The notes under the pieces: generated by a model | What the model saw: only the letters and a program-made list of their open reading frames with translations | Databases searched by the model: none | Told to the model about the DNA's origin: nothing | Assembly: GCA_030600865.1 (NCBI GenBank) | Contig: JAUVUS010000092.1 | Coordinates: 1 to 8,121, forward strand | From: Bacteroidales bacterium | Lineage (GTDB): Bacteria; Bacteroidota; Bacteroidia; Bacteroidales; UBA12077 | Reading direction: 5' to 3' | DNA length: 8,121 nt | Part shown: positions 1 through 7,327 of the stretch, one piece after another | Layout of the letters: every line of letters starts with the position of its first letter | Numbering within the stretch: position 1 is the first letter of the stretch | Program-made: the position numbers and the translations under genes

Positions 1-418
1 GTGTATCAGATAATGGAGCCAGAAATTTTTCATCCTTATGTTTCTTAATGGTTTCCATTAAATGTATAAAAGTCCCATTTCCATAAAAAATCTTTCTCTT
101 GCGATAAACAATATACTTTTGTAAATAGAAGGCTATGGCTTCAGATATACAAAAATATTTCATTGTATCAGGAATTGTTAATCTTAGTTCCTCTGCTATT
201 CTGAAATAATTATCAACAGCTGTTCTGCAGGTAAAAATAACTCCTGTATGAGCAAGAATATCAATCCTATACTGCCTGAACTCTTTTACTGGAATCCCAT
301 CAACCTGAATAAACGGTCTGAAATCTATTTTCAGATTATTCTTATCTGCCAACTCCGAATAGGGGGATTTATCATTTTTGGGTTCTGGTTGCGATACTAA
401 AATCTTCTTAATTTTCAT
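1..418 (-). CDS. hemD: Uroporphyrinogen-III synthase (HemD), 3' end missing
   Basis: The first 139 codons are visible, from ATG at 418-416 to the left window edge, with no stop. HemD cyclises hydroxymethylbilane with inversion of ring D to give uroporphyrinogen III, the precursor of haem, sirohaem and cobalamin, in the cytosol. The family is recognised from overall resemblance to the Bacteroidota form: start MKIKKILVSQPEP, then DFRPFIQVDGIP (about residues 32-43), the IFTCRTAVDNYF segment (about 61-72) matching the HemD FTSxxAV motif, and YFCISEAIAFYLQKYIVYRKRK (about 88-109). HemD sequences diverge strongly, so the call rests on this lineage-specific pattern rather than on catalytic residues. 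In the FTS motif Ser is replaced by Cys, which is probably neutral. The gene lies 44 bp downstream of the DUF4271 gene and is probably co-transcribed with it. GAAGAAATTC lies just upstream of the start, but there is no clear Shine-Dalgarno, as is usual in this phylum. Confidence 0.82.
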   Translation of the reverse strand, partial: MKIKKILVSQPEPKNDKSPYSELADKNNLKIDFRPFIQVDGIPVKEFRQYRIDILAHTGVIFTCRTAVDNYFRIAEELRLTIPDTMKYFCISEAIAFYLQKYIVYRKRKIFYGNGTFIHLMETIKKHKDEKFLAPLSDT

Positions 419-462
419 GTATACTTATTTGAATTTCTTCTACAAAACTTCTAAACACCTCA

Positions 463-1638
463 TTATACACGTAATAATAATACTTTGTAAATAATCAAAA
501 AGGGCGCAAATTCGAAAGCACAAAGATACAAAATCATATAAAATATAGAAACATTCTGCCGAATAATTATTTGAAAGGATCTAACTATCTGTAATAAATA
601 CAATGTTGCAATTAAAATAATGCCCGTATATATTATAAATGCAAGATATTCATAAGATAAAAATTGCAAAGTAATAACAATTGGGAATAATAATAATCCC
701 GTATTCTTTGTAAAAAGATTTATATTATGAAAAAACTCTGAAAAAACTTTTTGTTTTAAGAAAACAATACCAATAAACGAAGTCGAGATAGCTCTGAAAA
801 TATATAAACCTGTTAATGCCCCGAACATAATAAAATAAAGCAAATAATCGTCGAAGCCTCCAAGGCTTATGTTAAAAAAATGTTTTAATTGTATTACAAA
901 AACAGACAGATTGCTTATGAAAAAAAGATTAACCATGAAGGACGCTTTTTCCATTAATGAGTTTTTCTCGCGATAAAGGGTATTCGATTCTTTATAGCTA
1001 ATAACTGATTTTAGTAAAGACACTAAATATTTCTTGTTAAATAACTGAACCCAGCCAAGCAATAGAAAAGAACCTATAAGCAAAATCGTTATCCAATCAA
1101 ATTGTATCTTTCTCGAAATATATTTAGGCTTAATTTCAATATCTTTCTTTTCTGTTGTATAATAATTCTTTGATTTAACATTGCTTTGTTCCTGGCTCTC
1201 AATAAAAACTGTTTGTTTTACCTGTTTTTCTACAGGCTTAACAGAAATGATGTTGTATAAAAAATTTTGTTGGAACGGGTCATTATCTAACTTTTCCTTA
1301 ATTGGGAAACTAGCAATACCAAACTGCTTATATAAAATTTCTGTTGTATCAGTTTTTCTACGATACCAACGTTGTAATGCAAGTTCTCGTTGCAATTGTT
1401 CCTGAATTTGCATTTCTCGTTCTTCGCTTCTTCGAAGTATCGAATCAATTGCTGCAAAATCAATTTGCTGAACAGAATGAAGAGATATTGTGTCTTCGCT
1501 TTGAGGTTCGGATTCAATATAAATAGTATCAGGACTTACAGTTAGATTTGAAACAGGTTGAGTAATTACTGTATCTTGAGTAGCTGAAAAAAAATTGGCA
1601 GCTGAGAAAAAATCAATTGTATTACTCTTAATATGCAT
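463..1638 (-). CDS. DUF4271 family multi-pass membrane protein
   Basis: This 391-residue protein has no known function. The first 180 residues are predicted soluble: a Ser/Thr/Gln-rich stretch (about 1-60), a charged Glu/Gln/Arg helix likely to form a coiled coil (about 64-94), and a polar linker. From residue 182 about six hydrophobic segments follow: 182-200, 232-250, 264-294, 312-328, 330-352 and 364-388. The C-terminal half matches the pattern of DUF4271, a Bacteroidota-restricted domain, most clearly in the last segment (FYMILYLCAFEFAPFLIIYK), where an acidic residue and a proline sit inside the membrane stretch. No signal peptide is visible at the N terminus. The ATG at 1638 is the first start after the promoter-like TATCTTTG and gives a short leader of about 20 nt. 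The gene precedes hemD, an arrangement I recall as common in Bacteroidota. That suggests co-expression but does not show a role in haem synthesis. The family assignment is fairly firm; the function is unknown. Confidence 0.85.
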   Translation of the reverse strand: MHIKSNTIDFFSAANFFSATQDTVITQPVSNLTVSPDTIYIESEPQSEDTISLHSVQQIDFAAIDSILRRSEEREMQIQEQLQRELALQRWYRRKTDTTEILYKQFGIASFPIKEKLDNDPFQQNFLYNIISVKPVEKQVKQTVFIESQEQSNVKSKNYYTTEKKDIEIKPKYISRKIQFDWITILLIGSFLLLGWVQLFNKKYLVSLLKSVISYKESNTLYREKNSLMEKASFMVNLFFISNLSVFVIQLKHFFNISLGGFDDYLLYFIMFGALTGLYIFRAISTSFIGIVFLKQKVFSEFFHNINLFTKNTGLLLFPIVITLQFLSYEYLAFIIYTGIILIATLYLLQIVRSFQIIIRQNVSIFYMILYLCAFEFAPFLIIYKVLLLRV

Positions 1639-1924
1639 CTACTGATTTATTTTGCAAATTCGGAGCAAAGATAATTGATTTAATAAAATTTAATTCTTTT
1701 TAAACTTTATAATTTTTTAGTGTTTAAAATTAAGGCGTTATCAAGCCCACCAATAGTACCCTATATGGATTCGTTTATCGATATTGTCCTTAAGCAAGGG
1801 TAATTTTAGGATTTATGTGTTTCTTATCCTGGTTTATAATAGTTTATAACAACTTACTTAATGTAATCGTTTATATTTAAACTATAAAAATTATTAAGGA
1901 TAAAAAATCGTATTACATCCTGAT
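1639..1924. other. 286-bp AT-rich intergenic region between uvrC and the DUF4271 gene
   Basis: No gene is supported here on either strand. The right part should contain the end of the uvrC transcript and the left part the promoter of the DUF4271 gene. Several weak inverted repeats are visible: ATAGTTTA (1839-1846) with TAAACTAT (1878-1885), ATGTAAT (1861-1867) with ATTACAT (1912-1918), the small hairpin GTTTA-TATT-TAAAC (1869-1882), and AGGAT/ATCCT pairs at 1808-1812 with 1826-1830 and at 1897-1901 with 1917-1921. None has a GC-rich stem followed by a U-tract, so no rho-independent terminator for uvrC is called. Repeats of this size are expected by chance in such AT-rich DNA. The stretch 1735-1800 is less AT-rich than its surroundings but contains no recognisable motif. 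Confidence 0.6.
1666..1673 (-). promoter_or_regulatory. Bacteroidota-type -7 promoter element (TATCTTTG) for DUF4271-hemD
   Basis: Read on the minus strand this is TATCTTTG followed by CTCCG, a full match to the Bacteroidota -7 consensus TAnnTTTG. Transcription would begin a few bases downstream, near 1659-1661, leaving a leader of about 20 nt before the ATG at 1638. The expected -33 TTTG is not present at the usual spacing. That stretch is only A/T-rich (around 1690-1702), so promoter strength is uncertain. It is the only intergenic match to this consensus that I found in the window. Confidence 0.65.
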
Positions 1925-3727
1925 TTACAGCCTATTAAAATACACAAACAACAATTTTGCTTTCGTATTCCCAATTTCACTTGAGATTTCATCCAAAGAT
2001 AAGTTCCTGATTTTTTTAATTGTTTTGAATTTAGTCAAAAGAGTATCAATTGTTTTTGGGCCAATACCGGGAATATTGTCCAGCTCACTTTTTATAAAAT
2101 TACCAGATCTTTTATTACGGTGAAACTTTATTCCAAATCGATGAGCCTCGTTTCGGAGATGCTGAATAAGTTTTAAGGATTCTGAATTTTTATCTAAGTA
2201 TAATGGTATTGGATCGTTGGGATAAAAAATTTCCTCCAATCGCTTTGCAATTCCAATAATTGAAACATTATCTTTTATATCAAGTTTTTCAAGACTTTTT
2301 AGTGCTGCATTAAGTTGGCCTTTCCCCCCATCAATAACAATAAGTTGTGGCAAGCTTTTGTTTTCATCCATTAATCGTTTATATCTTCTGTAAACAACTT
2401 CTTCCATTGAAGCATAATCATCCGGGCCTTCAACTGTTTTTATATTATAATGCCGATATTCTTTTGTGCTGGGCTTTGCGTTTTTAAAAACAACACAAGC
2501 CGCAACAGGATTTGTGCCTTGTATATTTGAGTTATCAAAGCATTCAATATGTTCCGGCAAAAACGATAAGTTCAAACCCTTTTTTAGCACTTCTAATATG
2601 CGCTTACCTGAATGTTTTTCCTTTTTCTTTTCTGCTTTTTTCTGTTTTTCAAGTCGATAATATTTTAGATTACGTTCCGATAATTCTAATAAAGATTTCT
2701 TTTCACCACGAACAGGAACTGTAACGACAACTTTAGCCAGGTCAAAATTAATTGGAGCTATTATTTCTTTTGCAGTACTGCTAAGTCTTTCACGAATTTC
2801 AACTACCGCCATTAGCAATAAATCTCCCAAATCTTCATCAAGCTTTTTCTTTAACTCCACAGTATGAGCCTGAACAATCCTCCCTTCTACAACTTTTAAG
2901 AAATTAACATAGGCAAAGTTATTGTCATCTAAAATATTAAATATATCAACATTATTTAAACTTGAACTAACAATGGTTGATTTGCTTTTGTATTTTTCAA
3001 GAATTTCATGCTTTTCTTTTACCAGTTGCGCCTCTTCAAATTTAAAATCAGCAGAATATTCTTTCATTAGTTTGTTCAAATACAAAATAACTTCTTGAAT
3101 ATTCCCTTTTAAAATCTTTTTAATATGATCTATAGAATTATTGTAATTTTCTTCTGTTTGTAATCCAATGCATGGTGCCAAACAATTTCCAATATGGTAT
3201 TCCAGGCAAGTTTTATATTTCTTCTTTTCAATGTTTTCATTTGAAAGATTCAGATTGCAATTTCGTAAAGGATAAAGCCTGCGAATCAAATCCAGCATAA
3301 TCTTTACCATATGAACAGACGTGTATGGACCAAAATATGATGATCCATCATTTATAACATTTCTTGTATAAAAAACTCTGGGAAATTGTTCGTTCTTAAC
3401 ACAAATCCATGGATATGTTTTATCATCCTTTAACATTACATTGTAACGTGGGTGATATTTCTTAATCAGATTATTTTCCAGCAAAAAAGCATCTGATTCG
3501 GTTTGAACAACGATATATTCTATTCGATCAATTTTACTAATAAGAACTTTTAGCTTGTTATTTTCGTAATGATCTTTGGTAAAATAAGATGAAACTCTTT
3601 TCTTGAGATTTTTCGCCTTACCTACATAAATAATTTCATCAGATGAATTAAAAAACTGATAAACTCCTGGACTATCAGGAAGTACAGAAAGTATAGATTT
3701 GAATTTTTCTTTGTGTTTTTTATTCAC
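1925..3727 (-). CDS. uvrC: Excinuclease ABC subunit C (UvrC)
   Basis: UvrC is the dual-incision nuclease of bacterial nucleotide excision repair and cuts on both sides of a lesion marked by UvrA/UvrB. The protein is full length (600 residues) with every domain in order. The GIY-YIG nuclease for the 3' cut covers about 17-98, with GVY at 21-23, IIYVGKAKN, and the expected residues Tyr34, Lys37, Arg44, Tyr48 and Glu84. Cys157, Cys174, Cys182 and Cys186 match the four cysteines reported to hold an iron-sulphur cluster in UvrC. The UVR motif that contacts UvrB lies near 208-245. The RNase H-like nuclease for the 5' cut follows, with Asp398 (CFDNSN), Asp466 (VIDGGKGQL) and His529 (NEAHRFG). A C-terminal helix-hairpin-helix DNA-binding region covers about 548-600 (IPGIGPKTI). 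The start is GTG, not ATG; no other start gives a complete GIY-YIG domain. Its first base is the last base of the ade TAG stop (TAGTG), which suggests translational coupling. Confidence 0.97.
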   Translation of the reverse strand: MNKKHKEKFKSILSVLPDSPGVYQFFNSSDEIIYVGKAKNLKKRVSSYFTKDHYENNKLKVLISKIDRIEYIVVQTESDAFLLENNLIKKYHPRYNVMLKDDKTYPWICVKNEQFPRVFYTRNVINDGSSYFGPYTSVHMVKIMLDLIRRLYPLRNCNLNLSNENIEKKKYKTCLEYHIGNCLAPCIGLQTEENYNNSIDHIKKILKGNIQEVILYLNKLMKEYSADFKFEEAQLVKEKHEILEKYKSKSTIVSSSLNNVDIFNILDDNNFAYVNFLKVVEGRIVQAHTVELKKKLDEDLGDLLLMAVVEIRERLSSTAKEIIAPINFDLAKVVVTVPVRGEKKSLLELSERNLKYYRLEKQKKAEKKKEKHSGKRILEVLKKGLNLSFLPEHIECFDNSNIQGTNPVAACVVFKNAKPSTKEYRHYNIKTVEGPDDYASMEEVVYRRYKRLMDENKSLPQLIVIDGGKGQLNAALKSLEKLDIKDNVSIIGIAKRLEEIFYPNDPIPLYLDKNSESLKLIQHLRNEAHRFGIKFHRNKRSGNFIKSELDNIPGIGPKTIDTLLTKFKTIKKIRNLSLDEISSEIGNTKAKLLFVYFNRL

Positions 3728-5361
3728 TATTCGACAAACAATGAAGTAAAATCAAATTTTGAAACGTCAAATAAACCTTTATCTCCAATCTTTAGTTCCG
3801 GAATAACAAGCAATGCCATAAATGCCATTGTCATAAACGGCGCTGTTAGTTTAGAGCCCATTTCCTTTGCCATTGTATGAACCTCATAATATTTATCCGC
3901 TACATCTTCTGCTTCTCCGGTTGACATCAAGCCAGCTACATCTAACTTAAGATATTTAACCATGTTTCCAGAGCACGCAACAATTCCCCCCGTATTTTCG
4001 ATTACCTTATTAATGGCATTTACAATTTCGTTATCATTCGTGCCAATTGCAATTATATTATGACTGTCATGCGCAATACTTCCTGCAATAGCTCCTTTTT
4101 TTAAATTAAAATTTTTAATAAATCCTACTTGTGGTTTGGAATCTTTATACCTGTTTACAACAACTATTTTAAGAATATCACGCTTTACATCGCTTACAAT
4201 ATTTCCATTATCAACTGTTGGCACAACAGTTTCTTTTCCAGTCATTAAATCACCATCATTTGCAACAATAACCTGAATTTTTTTCCCGATTTCAGGAACT
4301 AAAATGTTAGAAACGGAAATTGGTTTACATTTGAAATTATTAACGACCTGTTCAGTTAATTTTTCTAACAAAACCTCTCCATTATCATAAACCAAATCAC
4401 CATTAATATATGTTTTTCTTACATCAAAATCTTCAAGATTATTTACTATAATAAAATCTGCAGGATCGCCAACTTGTAGTAGTCCTACATTTAAATTGTA
4501 ATGTTCTTTTGGATTTTTAGTAGCTGCTGAAATTACATCAAAAATATCTGCTCCATTCTTAACTGCCCTGCTAATTATCTTATTTATATGTCCTTTTACA
4601 AGATCATCAGGGTGACAATCGTCAGTGCAAAACATCACTTTGTCAGGATGTGAGTTTAATAAAGGAAATAAAATTTCGAAATTTTTGGCTGCACTTCCTT
4701 CCCTGATTTGAATTTTTATTCCTTTCTGGATTTTATTAATTGCTTCTTCAACTGTGGTGCATTCATGATCGGTGGTAATATTTTGAGCAGCATATTTTTC
4801 CAGATCTTCGCCAGTTAATCCGGGAGCATGACCATCTACAGGTTTGTTAGCCTGATGAGCATGTTTGATTTTTTTAATAACTTCTTCATCATTATAAATA
4901 ACGCCCGGAAAATTCATCATTTCGGCTAAATAATAAATGTCCTTACTCGCCATTAATTTTTTAATGCCCTCCGAATCAATCACTGCTCCTGATGTTTCGA
5001 ATGGTGTTGCAGGTACGCACGAAGGAGCCCCAAAATAAAATTTGAATGGTGTTTTTTTTCCGTTTTTAATCATGTATTTCACGCCATCAATTCCCATTAC
5101 GTTGGCTATTTCGTGAGGGTCTGATACTGTTGCAACGGTACCACTTTTAACCGCCGCCCTCGCAAAGCTTGTTGGCACAAGCATCGAACTTTCAATATGA
5201 ACATGCGAATCAATAAGGCCGGGCAAAATATAATCATCATACTCATCGCCAGACTCATTAATCTCTGTAATTTTAGAATTAACAATTTTAAGTTTCGCAT
5301 TAAAAATTCGCCGACCTATTATATCGACTAGCTTTCCTGAAATAATAAATTCGTTATTCAT
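3727..5361 (-). CDS. ade: Adenine deaminase
   Basis: This enzyme deaminates adenine to hypoxanthine and ammonia (EC 3.5.4.2) in purine salvage. It belongs to the metal-dependent amidohydrolase superfamily. The 544 residues are complete and typical in length. The N-terminal barrel carries LPGLIDSHVHIESSM with the metal ligands His53 and His55. It continues with Asp81-Pro-His-Glu (DPHEIANVMG), Glu147 (YLAEMMNFPGV), His178 (DGHAPGL), His199 (TTDHECT) and Asp247-Asp248 (CTDDCHPDD), the set expected for a binuclear metal site. The C-terminal adenine-deaminase domain covers about 365-540 and includes GSIAHDSHNIIAIG (427-440) and GLMSTGEAEDVA. These features separate it from dihydroorotase and other amidohydrolases. 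The ATG at 5361 follows the mnmG stop by 63 bp, and that gap holds two parS-like palindromes. The stop codon overlaps the uvrC start by one base. Related genomes often have adenine phosphoribosyltransferase (apt) at this place, so the locus may keep an adenine-using step with a different enzyme. Confidence 0.96.
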   Translation of the reverse strand: MNNEFIISGKLVDIIGRRIFNAKLKIVNSKITEINESGDEYDDYILPGLIDSHVHIESSMLVPTSFARAAVKSGTVATVSDPHEIANVMGIDGVKYMIKNGKKTPFKFYFGAPSCVPATPFETSGAVIDSEGIKKLMASKDIYYLAEMMNFPGVIYNDEEVIKKIKHAHQANKPVDGHAPGLTGEDLEKYAAQNITTDHECTTVEEAINKIQKGIKIQIREGSAAKNFEILFPLLNSHPDKVMFCTDDCHPDDLVKGHINKIISRAVKNGADIFDVISAATKNPKEHYNLNVGLLQVGDPADFIIVNNLEDFDVRKTYINGDLVYDNGEVLLEKLTEQVVNNFKCKPISVSNILVPEIGKKIQVIVANDGDLMTGKETVVPTVDNGNIVSDVKRDILKIVVVNRYKDSKPQVGFIKNFNLKKGAIAGSIAHDSHNIIAIGTNDNEIVNAINKVIENTGGIVACSGNMVKYLKLDVAGLMSTGEAEDVADKYYEVHTMAKEMGSKLTAPFMTMAFMALLVIPELKIGDKGLFDVSKFDFTSLFVE

Positions 5362-5373
5362 ATAATCGGATTA

Positions 5374-5391
5374 ACGTTCCACGTGGAACGT
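5374..5391. other. parS-like palindrome, copy 1 (ade-proximal)
   Basis: ACGTTCCACGTGGAACGT is a perfect 18-bp palindrome in the mnmG-ade spacer. Its 14-bp core GTTCCACGTGGAAC (5376-5389) fits the parS family consensus, about TGTTnCACGTGnAACA, bound by ParB in chromosome segregation. Both outermost consensus bases (5375 and 5390) differ, being C and G in place of T and A. TTAA flanks it on both sides (5371-5374 and 5394-5397). A rho-independent terminator is unlikely, because no U-tract follows on either strand. No experimental support is available from sequence alone. Confidence 0.68.
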
Positions 5392-5408
5392 GGTTAATAA
5401 TTGCGGTT

Positions 5409-5424
5409 TGTTCCACGTGGAACG
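5409..5424. other. parS-like palindrome, copy 2 (abuts the mnmG stop codon)
   Basis: TGTTCCACGTGGAACG contains the same 14-bp core (5410-5423) as copy 1, with the left outer T of the parS consensus present and the right outer A replaced by G. The core centres of the two copies are 34 bp apart, a little over three helical turns. The last base of this site directly precedes the mnmG stop codon at 5425-5427, so the site is just outside the coding sequence and not a by-product of codon constraint. Two identical cores in a 63-bp gap argue strongly for a selected protein-binding site. Confidence 0.7.
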
Positions 5425-7299
5425 TTATCGACCCATATATACCAAAAGCACTCCTATATCAGAAGGCGACACTCCGCTAATTCGTGCTGCCTGCCCGATA
5501 CTTTTGGGACGTATTCTTTTCAGCTTTTGTCTTCCTTCAGTTGAAAGAGATGAAATTTCGTCGTAACTAAAGCTTTCCGGGATTTTAATATACTCCAGCC
5601 TTTTTAGTTTGTCGGCCATTTGTTTTTCCCTCTCTATATATCCTGAGTATTTGATTAAAACTTCTGCCGACTCAATGATTTCCTCTTTTTTATGTTTGAT
5701 TTCTTCGACTATCACTTTAAGTTTATCAATATGATTTATTAAATCATTCAGCCTGACTTGTGGTCTTAAAACCACATCAAACAACTTCCTTTTTTGCTTA
5801 AGGGAGGTTGTTCCCGCTTCGTTTAGATAGTTGTTTATCTCTTCGGGTGCAATACTGTGGTTTTTTATAAATCCTATAATTTTATCGCGAGATTCTATTT
5901 TCTCTTTTAATAGGTCAAATCTTTCTTTTTTTGCCAAGCCCATTTTATAAGAAAGCTCCGTTAACCTTAAATCTGCATTGTCTTGTCTGAGCAATATCCT
6001 ATATTCAGCTCTGGATGTAAACATTCGATATGGTTCATCAACTCCTTTTGTGATTAAGTCGTCAATTAAAACTCCAATATAAGCCTGGTCTCTATTAAGT
6101 ATAAATTCCCCTTTACCCAAAACATTCAAATTTGCATTTATTCCTGCCATCATTCCTTGTGCAGCAGCTTCTTCATATCCTGTTGTACCATTAATTTGTC
6201 CTGCAAAATAAAGATTCTTAATAAATTTTGTCTCTAAAGTATAAGTAAGCTGTGTGGGAGGATAATAATCATATTCTATTGCATATCCTGGTCGATATAT
6301 TTTAACATTTTCTAGTCCGGGAATTTTTTTTAGTGCTTTTAACTGTATTTCCCATGACAGAGATGATGAAAATCCATTAATATAATACTCGTTTGTAGTA
6401 AAACCTTCCGGCTCCAGAAATAACTGGTGTTTATCCTTGTCTGCGAAAGTTACAATTTTATCTTCGATACTAGGACAATATCTCGGACCCACTCCATTAA
6501 TTGTACCACTAAAAAGAGGTGATTCTTTAAAACCTGTTTCTAAAATGTTATGAACTTCGGTGTCTGTATGGGTTATAAAACAACTTTTACCATTATTTGG
6601 CACAAAATCGTGTTGCAGAAAAGAAAATTGGCCTCCGCCTTCATCACCTTTTTGTTCCTGCACCTTAGAAAAATCTATGCTTCTTCCGTCAATTCTTGCT
6701 GGAGTTCCGGTTTTCATGCGCCCTACTTCAAATCCATGCTTTCTTAATTGTTCTGAAATTCCCTTTGACGCACCTTCTCCTGCTCTTCCTCCTTCAACCT
6801 GTTTCTTGCCAACATGCATTAAACCGTTTAAGAATGTACCATTTGTTAAAATAACAGTCTTTGATTCAAGCTTAATCCCAAGTTTTGTAATTACTCCTTT
6901 TACTCTATTATCTTCAATTATTAATTCAGTAACGAGATCCTGCCACAAATCTAAATGCTCAATGTTTTCTAAAATATTTCGCCACTCGTTAGAAAATACC
7001 ATTCTGTCACACTGCGCTCTCGGGCTCCACATTGCAGGTCCTTTTGAACGGTTTAGCATGCGAAACTGAATCATGCTTTTATCTGTAACTATTGCAGAAT
7101 AACCACCAAGTGCATCAATCTCTTTGACAATTTGCCCTTTGGCGATACCTCCCATTGCAGGATTACACGACATTTGCGCATATTTGGCCATGTCCATTGT
7201 AACTAACAATGTGCTTGAACCCATATTGGCGGCAGCGGCTGCAGCTTCACATCCAGCATGCCCACCACCTACCACAATAACATCATACTCTGGCAACAT
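5425..7299 (-). CDS. mnmG: tRNA uridine-5-carboxymethylaminomethyl modification enzyme MnmG (GidA)
   Basis: MnmG works with the GTPase MnmE to add the (carboxymethyl)aminomethyl group to C5 of wobble uridine 34 in certain tRNAs, using FAD, NADH and a folate one-carbon donor. The 624 residues are full length. The N-terminal Rossmann FAD-binding motif is [10 protein letters not shown] (11-20). [24 protein letters not shown] (43-66) contains Cys45, and [13 protein letters not shown] (271-283) contains Cys275; these correspond to the conserved cysteines near positions 47 and 277 of the E. coli enzyme. [18 protein letters not shown] (365-382) and [26 protein letters not shown] (421-446) are further family signatures. 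The C-terminal MnmE-binding helical domain ends with [14 protein letters not shown]. The ATG at 7299 is right because the FAD motif begins only ten residues in. It lies 28 bp after ybeY with no Shine-Dalgarno, and a parS-like site directly follows its stop. In many bacteria this gene neighbours parAB and the replication origin. Confidence 0.98.
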   Translation of the reverse strand: MLPEYDVIVVGGGHAGCEAAAAAANMGSSTLLVTMDMAKYAQMSCNPAMGGIAKGQIVKEIDALGGYSAIVTDKSMIQFRMLNRSKGPAMWSPRAQCDRMVFSNEWRNILENIEHLDLWQDLVTELIIEDNRVKGVITKLGIKLESKTVILTNGTFLNGLMHVGKKQVEGGRAGEGASKGISEQLRKHGFEVGRMKTGTPARIDGRSIDFSKVQEQKGDEGGGQFSFLQHDFVPNNGKSCFITHTDTEVHNILETGFKESPLFSGTINGVGPRYCPSIEDKIVTFADKDKHQLFLEPEGFTTNEYYINGFSSSLSWEIQLKALKKIPGLENVKIYRPGYAIEYDYYPPTQLTYTLETKFIKNLYFAGQINGTTGYEEAAAQGMMAGINANLNVLGKGEFILNRDQAYIGVLIDDLITKGVDEPYRMFTSRAEYRILLRQDNADLRLTELSYKMGLAKKERFDLLKEKIESRDKIIGFIKNHSIAPEEINNYLNEAGTTSLKQKRKLFDVVLRPQVRLNDLINHIDKLKVIVEEIKHKKEEIIESAEVLIKYSGYIEREKQMADKLKRLEYIKIPESFSYDEISSLSTEGRQKLKRIRPKSIGQAARISGVSPSDIGVLLVYMGR

Positions 7300-7327
7300 A
7301 AACTTAAATTTGAAATTCTGTGGAAAA

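Noticed and set aside
521..528. A second TATCTTTG on the minus strand, about 100 bp upstream of hemD
   Set aside because: It lies in the DUF4271 coding sequence and encodes part of the conserved YLCAFE segment, so codon choice explains it. An internal hemD promoter cannot be excluded but is not supported.
1752..1774. Minus-strand peptide ending RIHIGYYWWA before two stops, possibly a gene remnant
   Set aside because: The frame is only about 23 codons between stops and has no identifiable parent protein.
1720..1803. Short plus-strand reading frame from GTG (27 codons) in the uvrC-DUF4271 gap
   Set aside because: It has no ATG near its beginning, no ribosome binding site and no recognisable protein pattern. 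Its length is expected by chance.
5374..5424. Rho-independent terminator after mnmG
   Set aside because: The stems are perfect palindromes with ACGT loops and no following U-tract on either strand. Duplicated identical cores fit protein-binding sites better.
6560..7069. 169-codon plus-strand frame opposite mnmG
   Set aside because: It is antisense to a fully convincing mnmG and its product is Pro/Ser/Cys-rich low-quality sequence, as expected of a shadow frame.
7319..7327. TTTTCCACA on the minus strand, a match to the DnaA box consensus TTWTNCACA, in the ybeY-mnmG spacer
   Set aside because: It is a single box with no second full match noticed in the window and no AT-rich unwinding region, so chance is likely. 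It does not establish an origin here.
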